From assembly GCA_964230605.1 (NCBI GenBank), contig CAXRIN010000098.1, positions 1-18,031 on the forward strand: 18,031 bases of DNA, given 5' to 3'. Shown one piece after another: positions 6,532 to 15,573 of this stretch; positions within the stretch are counted from its first letter, which is position 1; each line of letters starts with the position of its first letter. The notes below the pieces were generated by a model. It ran no database searches. It saw only the letters and a program-made list of their open reading frames with translations, and had not been told where the DNA came from. The stretch comes from GCA-002722245 sp964230605. Its GTDB lineage: Bacteria; Bacteroidota; Bacteroidia; Flavobacteriales_C; GCA-002722245. The position numbers were made by a program, and so were the translations under genes.

Positions 6532-8022
6532 TTATTCCCAAGAAGTTGGTTTACCAACTCTATGCATCGCACAACGGAAACCTAAATTATCCTGATCTTG
6601 ATCTTCATCCAAGAATCTTCTAGTACCTGGCGCCATCCAATAAGTTCTGTCTTTCCAGTTACCACCCTTATAAACTCTTGTTCTATTAGATTGTAAAGAG
6701 TGCTTTCTAGTTTCGTACATTAACTTTTTAGACTTTGCTGGATCAGCCATACCTTCGTCATTGTAATAAACCGATGAAGAAAATTCACCATCTAAGAAAT
6801 CAATATTTTGAGCCTTTTTATAGTTTCTTTTCTTCTCTAACTCATCTTCTGGATTTTTAATATCAACTTCTCTCATCACCATTTTCCCCAGAGAATCCTT
6901 TTCTAAATAATAACCATCAGCATCTTTAGCATACGTTTCATAAACATTACCTCTAAAAGATCTGAATTCGTTACCATCCTCTAAAGTCATAGGTCGATAA
7001 ACATCCATTACCCACTCAGAGACATTACCTGCCATTTGATATAAACCATAATCATTTGGCCAATACGATCTAACAGGAGCAGTAATATCAGCAGCATCAT
7101 TCAATCTCGACGCAACCCCCATATAATCACCTTTTGCACGAGTAATGTTAGCCATCATTTCCCCTTGCCAAGTATCTTCTTTATTACGAACCCAGTGACC
7201 ATTCCATGGATAAATTCTTCTATCAAGAATACGCTCATCAATAGTGTTTCCAATTAAACCTAAAGCAGCAAACTCCCACTCAGATTCAGTTGGTAAACGA
7301 TACCTAGGCAACAGTATACCATCTTCAATTCTTACTTTTCTAAATTCATTATTAGGATTCAAATCAATCATTTCATCCTTTACCAAACCTTCATATTGAC
7401 CTTTTAAGTAAGTGTCTAGGTTGAAGTTATCTTCGTTAACTTGGTTAGGGTTCGTTTTAAGAATACCTTCTCTGATTAAAATCCACTCATTTACTCTATC
7501 TGTTCTCCATACACAGTAATCAGTTGCTTGTAACCAAGTAACCCCTACAACTGGATATTCAGAATAAGCTGGGTGTCTATAATAAAGCTCAACATATGGC
7601 TTTGTAAAAGCTAATTCATCACGCCAAGCTAATGTATCAGGTAGTGCATTAATATGAACCTGAGGATAATCAGCTCCATAAACTCTAGTTAACCAGTAAA
7701 CATACTCTCTCCAGTCAACATTACGAATCTCTGTTTCATCCATATAGAAAGAAGAAACCGATTGTGTTCTAGGGACATTATTCCACTGATGAACAACATC
7801 TTGCTCAATAGCACCCATAGTAAAACGTCCTCCTTCAATTAAAATCAATCCAGGACCTGTTTCTTGTTCGTAAAACGGCACCACTTCAAACCCTCCATTT
7901 TTAGGGTTATTTACTGTCCAACCTGTGGTATTAGAAATTTCTTTACGACACGATGTAAACAAAACTGTTCCCATCATCATAAACACACCAATTTTAAACC
8001 ACTTTGTAACCAACTTTTTCAT
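6532..8022 (-). CDS. gldJ: Gliding motility / T9SS lipoprotein GldJ
   Basis: GldJ is an outer-membrane lipoprotein needed for gliding and for stability of the T9SS apparatus in flavobacteria. The 496 residues begin with a lipoprotein signal peptide ending L-F-T-S-Cys25. A short segment (TGWTVNNPKNGGF) and then the QETGPGLILIEGGRFTMG block (53-70) are hallmarks of GldJ. The rest is a sulfatase-modifying-factor (SUMF1/FGE) fold with RLPTESEWEFAA, AGNVSEW (about 331-337) and NLGFRCA near the end. Compared with true formylglycine-generating enzymes the catalytic cysteines are absent: the segment GGNWKDRTYWMAPGTRR carries none. A structural role is therefore expected. GldK is the closest alternative, but the N-terminal block fits GldJ better. 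The gene lies 78 bp downstream of the PorP/SprF-like gene and probably shares its transcript, as I saw no good promoter in the gap. Confidence 0.88.
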   Translation of the reverse strand: MKKLVTKWFKIGVFMMMGTVLFTSCRKEISNTTGWTVNNPKNGGFEVVPFYEQETGPGLILIEGGRFTMGAIEQDVVHQWNNVPRTQSVSSFYMDETEIRNVDWREYVYWLTRVYGADYPQVHINALPDTLAWRDELAFTKPYVELYYRHPAYSEYPVVGVTWLQATDYCVWRTDRVNEWILIREGILKTNPNQVNEDNFNLDTYLKGQYEGLVKDEMIDLNPNNEFRKVRIEDGILLPRYRLPTESEWEFAALGLIGNTIDERILDRRIYPWNGHWVRNKEDTWQGEMMANITRAKGDYMGVASRLNDAADITAPVRSYWPNDYGLYQMAGNVSEWVMDVYRPMTLEDGNEFRSFRGNVYETYAKDADGYYLEKDSLGKMVMREVDIKNPEDELEKKRNYKKAQNIDFLDGEFSSSVYYNDEGMADPAKSKKLMYETRKHSLQSNRTRVYKGGNWKDRTYWMAPGTRRFLDEDQDQDNLGFRCAMHRVGKPTSWE

Positions 8023-8100
8023 CTTAATATAAGTTTACTTACAATAAATAACATTTTCTTTCAAAAACGTAACAATTAACACACAACTTTTTTTTCAAAT

Positions 8101-9111
8101 CTAGAAAGAAGGACAACTTACTGGTGTAAATTTCTTCTTTTTAGGTCTACAGTTAAACTGAATAGTCATAGACAATTCATGAGATCCTGCTGAGGCATTA
8201 CTTAACTTAGAAACAGTTACATCATAACTATATCCAAATCTAAAATTAGTAGTCATCATACCTACTAATAAGATAAAAGCATCTTCATTTCTGTACCATA
8301 AACCTCCAACTATAGGACCTTTAGTAACATAAAGTCCTAAGTTTAATTGCTGGAAATCTTTTTGCTTCTGGTATAATATATTAGGAGAAATAGAACTCTC
8401 AGGTAATGTGTTAGCATTTCTTCTTCTTCTTCTTTTATATTTTGAACTTTGCGCCCCCATTGGAATAATCGCACCTGTATGTGCAGTAATCTTCATAGGA
8501 AGTGGACTTGTACCTGAAGCGATAAAAGCTTCATCCGGCTCCAAAAGGTGATGAGCAGCACCTCCAATAAAAAATGAAGAACTGTAACCTAACAAACCTG
8601 CGGAAAAATCAACATTAGTAACAGATCTATTCGGATTTGTTTCACTTGTTAATTGAGTAAATCCAAATTTATTATCAATCATATCAGCAAAAGTCAACTT
8701 ACTCCAATCTACACTCTTTTGAGCAAAAGCAGCTTGTACACCTGCTTTAACAGAGAAAGTATTAGTAACTGGTAAATAATAGGAATAAATAACACTCGCG
8801 TTTGTAGTATTTATAGTTCCATCACCAGCTTGATCATTCATTACAATCACTCCAAAACCACCTGCTAAAGCATCAACATGTTGATCATACGAAGCAGAAT
8901 AAGTTATATACGTTTTGTTTATACCTGGCCATTGGTTACGATAATTCATAACCATTCTTGGACATCTAGAACTTCCTGCGAAAGCAGGATTTAAATATAA
9001 AGGATTTGCATAGAACTGTGTAAACTCAGGATCCTGCGCTTTAACTCCTTCGTTAAAAAACGCTGATACAACTACCATCACACTAACAATAAGCAAGTTT
9101 CTTTTACCCAT
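8101..9111 (-). CDS. PorP/SprF family type IX secretion system membrane protein
   Basis: Members of this family are outer-membrane beta-barrels of Bacteroidota. PorP is a T9SS component, and SprF-like paralogues are needed for secretion or surface attachment of particular cargo proteins with type B sorting domains. The 336 residues have a signal peptide (about 1-25, cut before QDPEF) followed by the family signature QDPEFTQFYANPLYLNPAFAG (26-46), then alternating strands rich in aromatics and glycine. ATG 9111 is chosen. A TTG two codons upstream (9117) is in frame, but an ATG directly before the GKRN of the signal peptide is the better start. Oddities are a run of five Arg codons (8419-8433) and a Lys-rich tail. 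Whether this is PorP itself or an SprF-like paralogue cannot be decided here. It is divergent from porU and upstream of gldJ. Confidence 0.88.
   Translation of the reverse strand: MGKRNLLIVSVMVVVSAFFNEGVKAQDPEFTQFYANPLYLNPAFAGSSRCPRMVMNYRNQWPGINKTYITYSASYDQHVDALAGGFGVIVMNDQAGDGTINTTNASVIYSYYLPVTNTFSVKAGVQAAFAQKSVDWSKLTFADMIDNKFGFTQLTSETNPNRSVTNVDFSAGLLGYSSSFFIGGAAHHLLEPDEAFIASGTSPLPMKITAHTGAIIPMGAQSSKYKRRRRRNANTLPESSISPNILYQKQKDFQQLNLGLYVTKGPIVGGLWYRNEDAFILLVGMMTTNFRFGYSYDVTVSKLSNASAGSHELSMTIQFNCRPKKKKFTPVSCPSF
8419..8433 (-). repeat. (AGA)5 trinucleotide repeat in the PorP/SprF-like gene
   Basis: Five consecutive AGA codons encode five arginines inside the segment K-Y-K-R-R-R-R-R-N of the barrel protein. 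A perfect triplet run changes length without shifting the frame. The basic patch most likely sits in a loop between strands. Confidence 0.8.
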
Positions 9112-9131
9112 ATTCAAAACTTTACAATTTA

Positions 9132-9163
9132 CAATAATAATGAATATTTACTGAAAATTACAA
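9132..9163 (-). promoter_or_regulatory. Probable promoter of the PorP/SprF-like gene and gldJ
   Basis: On the minus strand TTG (9161-9163) is followed after 21 nt by TATTATTG (9132-9139), one mismatch from TAnnTTTG. The box ends 20 bases upstream of the chosen ATG at 9111. Spacing fits the Bacteroidota consensus. It lies in the 168-bp divergent gap with porU. For porU itself I found no convincing match. The same gap holds the short palindromes TGTTATAACA (9187-9196) and TTAGTTAACTAA (9229-9240). Confidence 0.5.
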
Positions 9164-9279
9164 TCAACATCATTATCCTTAACAAATGTTATAACATATA
9201 AATGTTAAAAAAGTAACACAGAGAACAATTAGTTAACTAATAACTCGTATTTTTAAATGTATTCACTACTACCAAAAAA

Positions 9280-12200
9280 ATGCGAAACCTCATTCTATAC
9301 ACATTAATTCTATTTCAAGTTTCAATCAGCGGACAAGTAATTAATGTAGAGTTTGAAAATTTCAAAATTATAAGGCTTGATTCCAAAACATCATTTTTAA
9401 GCTTCAGCAATTCAAATATTGACCAAGACCTTATCGCTTTTTCAAATATTCAATTACAAGGAAGATTTAACAAAAACTATAATATTATAAATATTGAATC
9501 AACAGCGTTAACTGAACAGGAAAAAGCATTATTACAAAACTTCGAACTGTCATACGAACCTAAAATTGACATTCTCAATGGGAAATCTCGAAATCAACAT
9601 ATAAGTAATATCAAGATCTACCCTTATTATTTAAAAGAAGGAAAACATCACAAAGTTTTAAAAATCGAAATTGAATTAAGTAAGCTAAATATTCCTGAAA
9701 CCTTAAAATTTAAATCAACTAACGATTTAGAAAACTCAGTTCTAAGTAGTGGACATTGGTTTAAATTCAAAGTTGAGCAAGAGGGATTGCAAAAAATAAC
9801 TTTTGAAGACCTTATTAAACACGGAGTATTATCAGCTCCCATCTCACACGAAAAAATATCTATCCATTCCAGATCTTCTAAAATGCTCTCTTTTTTTGCT
9901 GGAAAAGACGAACGAGATAATTTAATTCAAACACCTATTCAATTTAACAATCTCATCAATGATGAATTTGGAGAAGGATCTTCCCTCCTATTTTTTGCAG
10001 AATCTAACGGTCACAGATATGTAGATGAAAATGGTATAATACGACGAGAAATAAATTTATATTCAGATTCTAACTATGTCTTTTTAAATATTGAAAGTGA
10101 CAATTATTCTAAACTAGAAACTATTAATTATAGTACTGCAACCGATACTCTATTTGATTTTGCAAAGGACTTTCACCATGAGATGGAATGGACAAATTTC
10201 ATAAAAAGTGGTAGAGAATGGTTTGGCGAACCTTTTATCCAAAACCCACTTAATTTCAAAATTCCATATCATAAACCTATTAAAAATTCATTTGATGCAA
10301 TAATTGAATTCAGAGCATGTGCAAGGAGTAATATTTATACTAATAACAAAATATCTCTGATTTTCGATCAGGACACCCTTATTAGCGGCCAAATGAATAA
10401 AGTAAGTTCCGTTTATTATAATGATTACGTAAAATTCACAACTAAATCAGTCCAAACCTATAACTTACCTCAAAGCAATGATTCTTTAAACATAAAACTA
10501 TTTTATCATCAAACAGACAATCCTTTAGCTTGGCTTGATTACATTCTTATTAATTCAAATGAAAGAATACTAGTAAACGAAACATTTAACAGTTTCATAT
10601 TAAAGAAAAACGACAAGTACACAAACGTAAATGTACTCTCTGACATTAGCATTAAGTCAATTTGGGACATTACAGAACTAGACAAAGTTCATGAAGTTAA
10701 CGTTTCTATTAACGACTCGGGCTTTACATTCAACACCCTTCTAGATACCAATAGAAAATTTATTGTTCAGAAAAATTTTATTGAGCTAAAACCAACTTTT
10801 ATTAAAAAAATTGAAAACCAAAACCTTCAGAATGCTGAACCCGCAAATTACATTATTATAACTACACCAGAATTTAAAAATCAAGCAGAAAGACTGATCA
10901 AGCTTCATAAAGAATATGACAATTTAAGTGGTAATATTTTTCACACTGAAAATATATACAACGAATATTCATCTGGAAGGCCTGAAGCAATGGCGATTCG
11001 AAACTTTATAAAAAACATATATGACAAAGGAAAAGAAACTAACGATTCGCTTCAATATGTATTGCTTTTAGGAGACGGAAGCTATGATCCGAAAAATAGA
11101 ATTGCAAACAACATAAACTATATCCCAACATTTCAATCTTTAAACTCAATAAAACTTACCAGTTCATATGTCACAGATGATTTTTATGGTTTGCTAGATG
11201 AAAATGAAGGTGACTACCAAAATGGAGACTTATTAGATATTGGTGTGGGAAGAATACCTGCAAAAAATGAAAATGAAGCTGAAAAGGTAATTGACAAAAT
11301 ATTTGAATATTATGATGTTTATGACCTGGAAAACATCACAAATGAGCTTGAAAAGGAATTACTTACATCTAAAGGAGAGTGGAAAAACAACATACTTTTT
11401 GTTGCTGACGATGAGGATTTCAACGAACATATGAGGCAAGCAGATGAACTCGCTCAAAACACAGACATCAATATAAAAGATTTTAATATTCGTAAAATAT
11501 ATGTTGATGCATTCCCACAAGAAGATTTTAGCATTGGAAAATTATCCCCTGCAGCAAATAATAAATTAATAAACTCTTTAGAGGAAGGTAATCTAATTGT
11601 TAACTATACAGGACATGGTGGAGAATTAGGTTGGACGGAGGAACAAATTTTTCTTGTTAAAGACATCAAAAGTCTTAAAAACAGAAACCGACTTCCACTC
11701 TTTATGACAGCAACATGTGAATTCAGTCGATTTGACAGTCCTGAACACACGAGCGCGGGAGAACTCCTATTGCTTCAACCTCAAGGTGGTTCAATAGCTC
11801 TTTTCTCCACAGTTCGTCTTGTATTCTCAATTCCTAATTTCAAACTCAACCAAACCTTTTACGACGTCCTCAAATCTTCTATATCAAATAAAGAAATTAG
11901 ACTTGGTGATATTTTCAGAAAAACGAAAGTTCAAAATAACGGAGGAACCAATGATAGAAACTTCACCTTGCTTGGCGACCCAGCACTTAAACTTGCATTC
12001 CCTCTTTATGATATTAAATTAGACAGTATTAAAATTGAAAACTCTCATGTAGATTCATTAAAGGCTCTTGAAACTCCAGTTTTATTTGGAAAAGTACTAA
12101 ACAAAGAAGGTGTTTTTCAATCAAATTATAATGGCTATATAAACATTTCATTATTCGATAAAAAGAAAGAAGTTACTACTCTTGGAGACGATGAGCAAGT

Positions 12201-13083
12201 AGGACCTTTTACTTACGACACCCAAGAATACTTAATCTTTAAAGGTAAAGCGCTTGTAAAGGAAGGCATGTTTTCTACCAAGATATTTATACCAAAAGAC
12301 ACAAGGCAAAATTTTGACATTGCAAAACTTAGTTTTTATGCAGTTGATAATAAACTAGGAGATGCAACTGGACATGACACATCGTTTGTATTAGGAGGAA
12401 CGAATAAAACAAACAATAGTGACAATCAAGGACCGGAAGTGGAAATATTCTTAGATGATTCAACTTTTGTATTTGGAGACAATGTTTCATCAAGCCCAAT
12501 ATTCATAGCAAACTTAACAGACTCAAGTGGAATTAATATTATTTCTAATGATATCGGAAGGGACATAACACTTGTTGTTGATGAGAGTAACGAAATGATT
12601 TACACACTTAATGATTATTATTCTCCATCCGTTTACTCTTTCCAAAACGGAAAAGTAATTTTCCCGCTTGATGAACTTGAAGAAGGTAGACATTCTTTAG
12701 TCTTTAAAGTTTTTGACAATCAAAACAACCAATCTAAGGCCTACACTGAATTCATTATTGAAAAAAATCCAGAATTAGCCTTACAGCACATATTAAACTA
12801 CCCAAATCCCTTCACAACCAAAACAGGATTTTATTTTGAACACAATCAAACCAGTGAAGATTTAGATGTTTTAATTGAAATCTTCACAATTTCAGGAAAA
12901 CTTGTCAAATCAATTAATTCAAACTTTTCAGCTTCTAATAGAAGAATTGGACCAATTAATTGGGACGGTAGAGACGAATATGGAGATCAAATAGGAAGAG
13001 GCGTTTATATATACAAAGTAAATGTTCGAAACTCTAGAGGGGAAACAAAAGAGGCTATTGAAAAATTAGTTCTCTTGCAATAA
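9280..13083 (+). CDS. porU: PorU, type IX secretion system C-terminal sortase (C25 peptidase family)
   Basis: PorU is the surface-exposed cysteine protease of the T9SS that removes the C-terminal sorting domain from cargo and, in species studied, attaches cargo to a glycolipid. The 1267 residues begin with a signal peptide (about 1-18, cut before QVINVE). The C25 (gingipain-like) peptidase domain covers roughly 510-910, with LLLGDGSYDP (G598-D599-G600), catalytic His779 in YTGHGGELGW and catalytic Cys813 in TATCEFSRFD. A beta-rich region follows. The protein closes with its own T9SS type A-like C-terminal domain (1171-1267: NYPNPF, then ISGKLV, then GRGVYIYKV). A retained CTD is a known trait of PorU. 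Size is as expected for the family. It is divergent from the PorP/SprF-like gene and gldJ, the latter a neighbour I also recall for porU in flavobacteria. The usual partner porV is not in the window. Confidence 0.92.
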   Translation: MRNLILYTLILFQVSISGQVINVEFENFKIIRLDSKTSFLSFSNSNIDQDLIAFSNIQLQGRFNKNYNIINIESTALTEQEKALLQNFELSYEPKIDILNGKSRNQHISNIKIYPYYLKEGKHHKVLKIEIELSKLNIPETLKFKSTNDLENSVLSSGHWFKFKVEQEGLQKITFEDLIKHGVLSAPISHEKISIHSRSSKMLSFFAGKDERDNLIQTPIQFNNLINDEFGEGSSLLFFAESNGHRYVDENGIIRREINLYSDSNYVFLNIESDNYSKLETINYSTATDTLFDFAKDFHHEMEWTNFIKSGREWFGEPFIQNPLNFKIPYHKPIKNSFDAIIEFRACARSNIYTNNKISLIFDQDTLISGQMNKVSSVYYNDYVKFTTKSVQTYNLPQSNDSLNIKLFYHQTDNPLAWLDYILINSNERILVNETFNSFILKKNDKYTNVNVLSDISIKSIWDITELDKVHEVNVSINDSGFTFNTLLDTNRKFIVQKNFIELKPTFIKKIENQNLQNAEPANYIIITTPEFKNQAERLIKLHKEYDNLSGNIFHTENIYNEYSSGRPEAMAIRNFIKNIYDKGKETNDSLQYVLLLGDGSYDPKNRIANNINYIPTFQSLNSIKLTSSYVTDDFYGLLDENEGDYQNGDLLDIGVGRIPAKNENEAEKVIDKIFEYYDVYDLENITNELEKELLTSKGEWKNNILFVADDEDFNEHMRQADELAQNTDINIKDFNIRKIYVDAFPQEDFSIGKLSPAANNKLINSLEEGNLIVNYTGHGGELGWTEEQIFLVKDIKSLKNRNRLPLFMTATCEFSRFDSPEHTSAGELLLLQPQGGSIALFSTVRLVFSIPNFKLNQTFYDVLKSSISNKEIRLGDIFRKTKVQNNGGTNDRNFTLLGDPALKLAFPLYDIKLDSIKIENSHVDSLKALETPVLFGKVLNKEGVFQSNYNGYINISLFDKKKEVTTLGDDEQVGPFTYDTQEYLIFKGKALVKEGMFSTKIFIPKDTRQNFDIAKLSFYAVDNKLGDATGHDTSFVLGGTNKTNNSDNQGPEVEIFLDDSTFVFGDNVSSSPIFIANLTDSSGINIISNDIGRDITLVVDESNEMIYTLNDYYSPSVYSFQNGKVIFPLDELEEGRHSLVFKVFDNQNNQSKAYTEFIIEKNPELALQHILNYPNPFTTKTGFYFEHNQTSEDLDVLIEIFTISGKLVKSINSNFSASNRRIGPINWDGRDEYGDQIGRGVYIYKVNVRNSRGETKEAIEKLVLLQ

Positions 13084-13086
13084 TTA

Positions 13087-14022
13087 CTAATAATACAACG
13101 GAAAAAATTTCAATCCTTTATCAAAACTAACTGTTGGAGAAGGAATTTTAACAAAGGATATACCTCTTAAAAAAGCATTAAAAAATGCTGAGTTAGTTTT
13201 TACATGTTGGAAATTCAAATCAAATGAAAGATAATATTGGCGATGCCTTTCAAAAAAAGGCAAAACTTCACCTACACTATTAAACTCTGGATTATCTTTC
13301 CCTCCTAACATCCCATCAGCCCCGTAACCTATTGACAAGCCTAACCATTTAGGAAGTTTTGTACTTTGGATAAAATCCGCAGGTGAAAAAGTCAACCAGT
13401 AAGTTTGACCATTATAATCTTTTAACCATCTATCCCATTTTGTTGATCCAAGTAATTCTGGACGGTATTTTGCATATTTCGAAAAATGGAAAGAAAACTT
13501 TGGACAAAATAACTGTTGTTTGAATTTGGCTTGTTGAAACACAAATAATCCTGTCCCAATTCCATTAGCAACTAGATCACCATAAGACGCTCCCCAACCT
13601 GATGAGTAACCATCCATTATTTCAGTCCCCATTAGAAAACCAAAACCATACACCCCTCCTATCCACAATGATTTTTTTTCAGACATACCAGACCATTTAA
13701 CAGCATTATACCCATAAACACCTCCATAATATGCAGATAAACCATGACCAAACTTATCTATCTGTAACCATTCTTGATTATCGTTAAAGAAGTGAAATGG
13801 TACAACATTATAGCTTGAATACCATTCATTTCCTAAAACCAATACAGCTGAACTAGTCCCTGTTACAGCAACAGAGGATAACCCAACAACTCTGGCTGTT
13901 GAAACAGAATCAGGATATTCGAACAACCTTACCCTTTGAGCAATAACATTCAAATTGATACAAAAAAGCCCGATTATTAGCATAACCGGACTTTTCTTAA
14001 ATCTATTTGATAATAATAACAT
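13087..14022 (-). CDS. DUF2279 (YfiM-like) membrane-associated protein
   Basis: Function is unknown. The 311 residues start with a hydrophobic signal sequence (about 12-28, likely cut after NVIA). The DUF2279 core follows, with polar residues set in glycine-rich hydrophobic stretches: D89-K90-F-G-H93, then TEIMDGYSSGWGASYGDLVANGIG (132-155, with E134, D137 and D149 conserved in the family as I recall it). These acidic and histidine residues inside membrane-like segments could form an active or metal site, but that is inference. The C-terminal third (about 200-311) has aromatic, alternating strands ending in a Tyr, as in small outer-membrane proteins. Its ATG overlaps the stop of the phosphohexomutase by one base (TAATG), so translation is probably coupled. 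Its stop lies 3 bp from the convergent porU stop. A role near the envelope or T9SS is possible from context only. Confidence 0.75.
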   Translation of the reverse strand: MLLLSNRFKKSPVMLIIGLFCINLNVIAQRVRLFEYPDSVSTARVVGLSSVAVTGTSSAVLVLGNEWYSSYNVVPFHFFNDNQEWLQIDKFGHGLSAYYGGVYGYNAVKWSGMSEKKSLWIGGVYGFGFLMGTEIMDGYSSGWGASYGDLVANGIGTGLFVFQQAKFKQQLFCPKFSFHFSKYAKYRPELLGSTKWDRWLKDYNGQTYWLTFSPADFIQSTKLPKWLGLSIGYGADGMLGGKDNPEFNSVGEVLPFFERHRQYYLSFDLNFQHVKTNSAFFNAFLRGISFVKIPSPTVSFDKGLKFFPLYY

Positions 14023-15425
14023 TATTTCAATAATTGCTTGTGAGCCTCTTTTAGCAATTGAATTGCTGCCTCACTAGAAGATGATTCACAATAAGTTCTT
14101 AAAACAGGCTCCGTTCCCGAAGGTCTAATCATAATCCATTCATCTTCATTAAAGAAAAACTTATAGCCATCTGTATCATCAACTCTTGTAACAGTTCTTC
14201 CTGCTAACTCTTTAATCGATCCAGATGCACAATCGTTCATTACAGATTGCTTTTGTTCTTCTGTTAAATGTAAATCTATTCTTTCAAAAGCAAATGGTCC
14301 AACAATTTCGTAAACTTCATCAATTAATTCATCTAAAGTTTTTCCACTCTTAGCCATATATTCCCAGATAGTTAACCCTATCCAAACACCATCACGTTCC
14401 GGAATATGACCTTGAATTGCCATTCCTCCTGACTCTTCCCCTCCTAAAAGGAAAGTTCCTTTAAGCAAGTACTCACAAACATATTTAAATCCAATCTTGG
14501 TAGTTATCTGTTCTAAACCATAATGTTTACAAAGTTTACCAACTTTTTCAGAACAACTAAATGCTGTAATCACCTCACCTGAGTAATTCTTTTCTTCTTT
14601 TAAATACTTAATTAAAAGTAAAATAATGTGATGCGCATCGACAAAATTCCCCCTTGAATCAAACAAACCAATTCTGTCTGCATCTCCATCCGTTGCAACA
14701 GCACAATCTATATTTTCGCTTAATTTGATTACCTCTGCCATTTCACCTAAATTTCTTAAAATAGGCTCAGGAGCAACACCTTCGAAACCAGGATTATCAT
14801 CAGTATGTATAAATGTTAAATCAGGAAGCAATTTTCTCATCACATCCTTTCCTGCACCATACATAGCATCGTATGCAAAACTCATATCCGAGTTTCGAAT
14901 CGCATCTAAATCAAAACTAGCTTCAGCATGCTTGATATACATATCCTCTAAATCGATATATTCAATAATGCCACTTTCAACAAAAGGTTTAATAGATGAA
15001 TTAACATCAAAATTTGATTCATTAGGAATAATAGCCTCAATATCGTCAACATCGCTAGTCAACATTGGTCCTCCGTACCCACCTTTTAGTTTAAACCCAT
15101 TATATTCTGGAGGGTTGTGAGATGCGGTAATAACAACACCAATTGATGTTTCCTTTTTCACAACTCCCAGGGAAACCATAGGGGTCGAAGCAAACTCAGA
15201 TGACAAATAAACTTTAATCCCCTGAGAAGCCAAAACCTTAGCTGAGGTTTCGGCAAACATCTTTCCTCCAAACCTACAATCATAACCAATTACAACCGAA
15301 GGAGTATCAAATTTATCTTTTAACCACTCAGCAGTAGCTACGCTCACTCTAGCAACATTTTCAACTGTATATTCTTTTGCAATTATTGCTCTCCAACCGT
15401 CGGTTCCAAATTTGATCTTTGTCAT
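14022..15425 (-). CDS. Phosphohexomutase (phosphoglucomutase/phosphomannomutase family)
   Basis: Enzymes of the alpha-D-phosphohexomutase family interconvert sugar 1- and 6-phosphates through a phosphoserine, feeding nucleotide sugar synthesis for glycans and lipopolysaccharide. The 467 residues carry all four family landmarks: phosphoserine loop TASHNP (Ser102), metal-binding DGDADR (246-251), sugar-binding GEESGG (329-334) and phosphate-binding RPSGTEP (434-440). The start FGTDGWRAII is typical. The GEESGG loop differs from GEMSGH of classical mannose/glucose enzymes and EQSGH of GlmM, so GlmM is unlikely but glucose versus mannose preference cannot be settled. The 148-bp gap upstream holds the terminator of the repeat protein, so this gene likely begins a two-gene operon with the DUF2279 gene. 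No consensus promoter is evident in 15426-15520. Confidence 0.88.
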   Translation of the reverse strand: MTKIKFGTDGWRAIIAKEYTVENVARVSVATAEWLKDKFDTPSVVIGYDCRFGGKMFAETSAKVLASQGIKVYLSSEFASTPMVSLGVVKKETSIGVVITASHNPPEYNGFKLKGGYGGPMLTSDVDDIEAIIPNESNFDVNSSIKPFVESGIIEYIDLEDMYIKHAEASFDLDAIRNSDMSFAYDAMYGAGKDVMRKLLPDLTFIHTDDNPGFEGVAPEPILRNLGEMAEVIKLSENIDCAVATDGDADRIGLFDSRGNFVDAHHIILLLIKYLKEEKNYSGEVITAFSCSEKVGKLCKHYGLEQITTKIGFKYVCEYLLKGTFLLGGEESGGMAIQGHIPERDGVWIGLTIWEYMAKSGKTLDELIDEVYEIVGPFAFERIDLHLTEEQKQSVMNDCASGSIKELAGRTVTRVDDTDGYKFFFNEDEWIMIRPSGTEPVLRTYCESSSSEAAIQLLKEAHKQLLK

Positions 15426-15520
15426 CTCTTAAATTTTGCGCTAAACTACTAGTTTTATAGAATATTAGAAAATTAATTATTTGTGAAGACTTTTTTCACT
15501 TCAAATAATAGGATAAAAAA

Positions 15521-15552
15521 AAGAAGTATTTGATTGCAATCAAATACTTCTT
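15521..15552 (-). terminator. Strong hairpin terminator after the repeat-rich surface protein
   Basis: The 32 bases are perfectly self-complementary (16-base arms; left arm AAGAAGTATTTGATTG). On the minus strand the hairpin is followed by a T tract (complement of the A run 15514-15520). It lies 21 bases past the stop codon at 15574-15576 and isolates the long cargo gene from the phosphohexomutase gene. Confidence 0.87.
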
Positions 15553-15573
15553 CCTATTTTATCTAGACTCGCT

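Noticed and set aside
6532..8022. Annotation of the SUMF1-domain gene as an active formylglycine-generating enzyme
   Set aside because: The catalytic cysteine pair is absent, a lipoprotein signal is present, and the N-terminal block and T9SS context indicate GldJ.
9112..9117. A TTG start two codons upstream of ATG 9111 for the PorP/SprF-like gene
   Set aside because: The ATG directly precedes the basic start of the signal peptide. The TTG adds only two residues and is a rarer start codon.
14725..15120. A plus-strand open frame of 131 codons inside the phosphohexomutase gene
   Set aside because: It lies fully antisense to a gene with all family motifs, and its peptide shows no recognisable domain.
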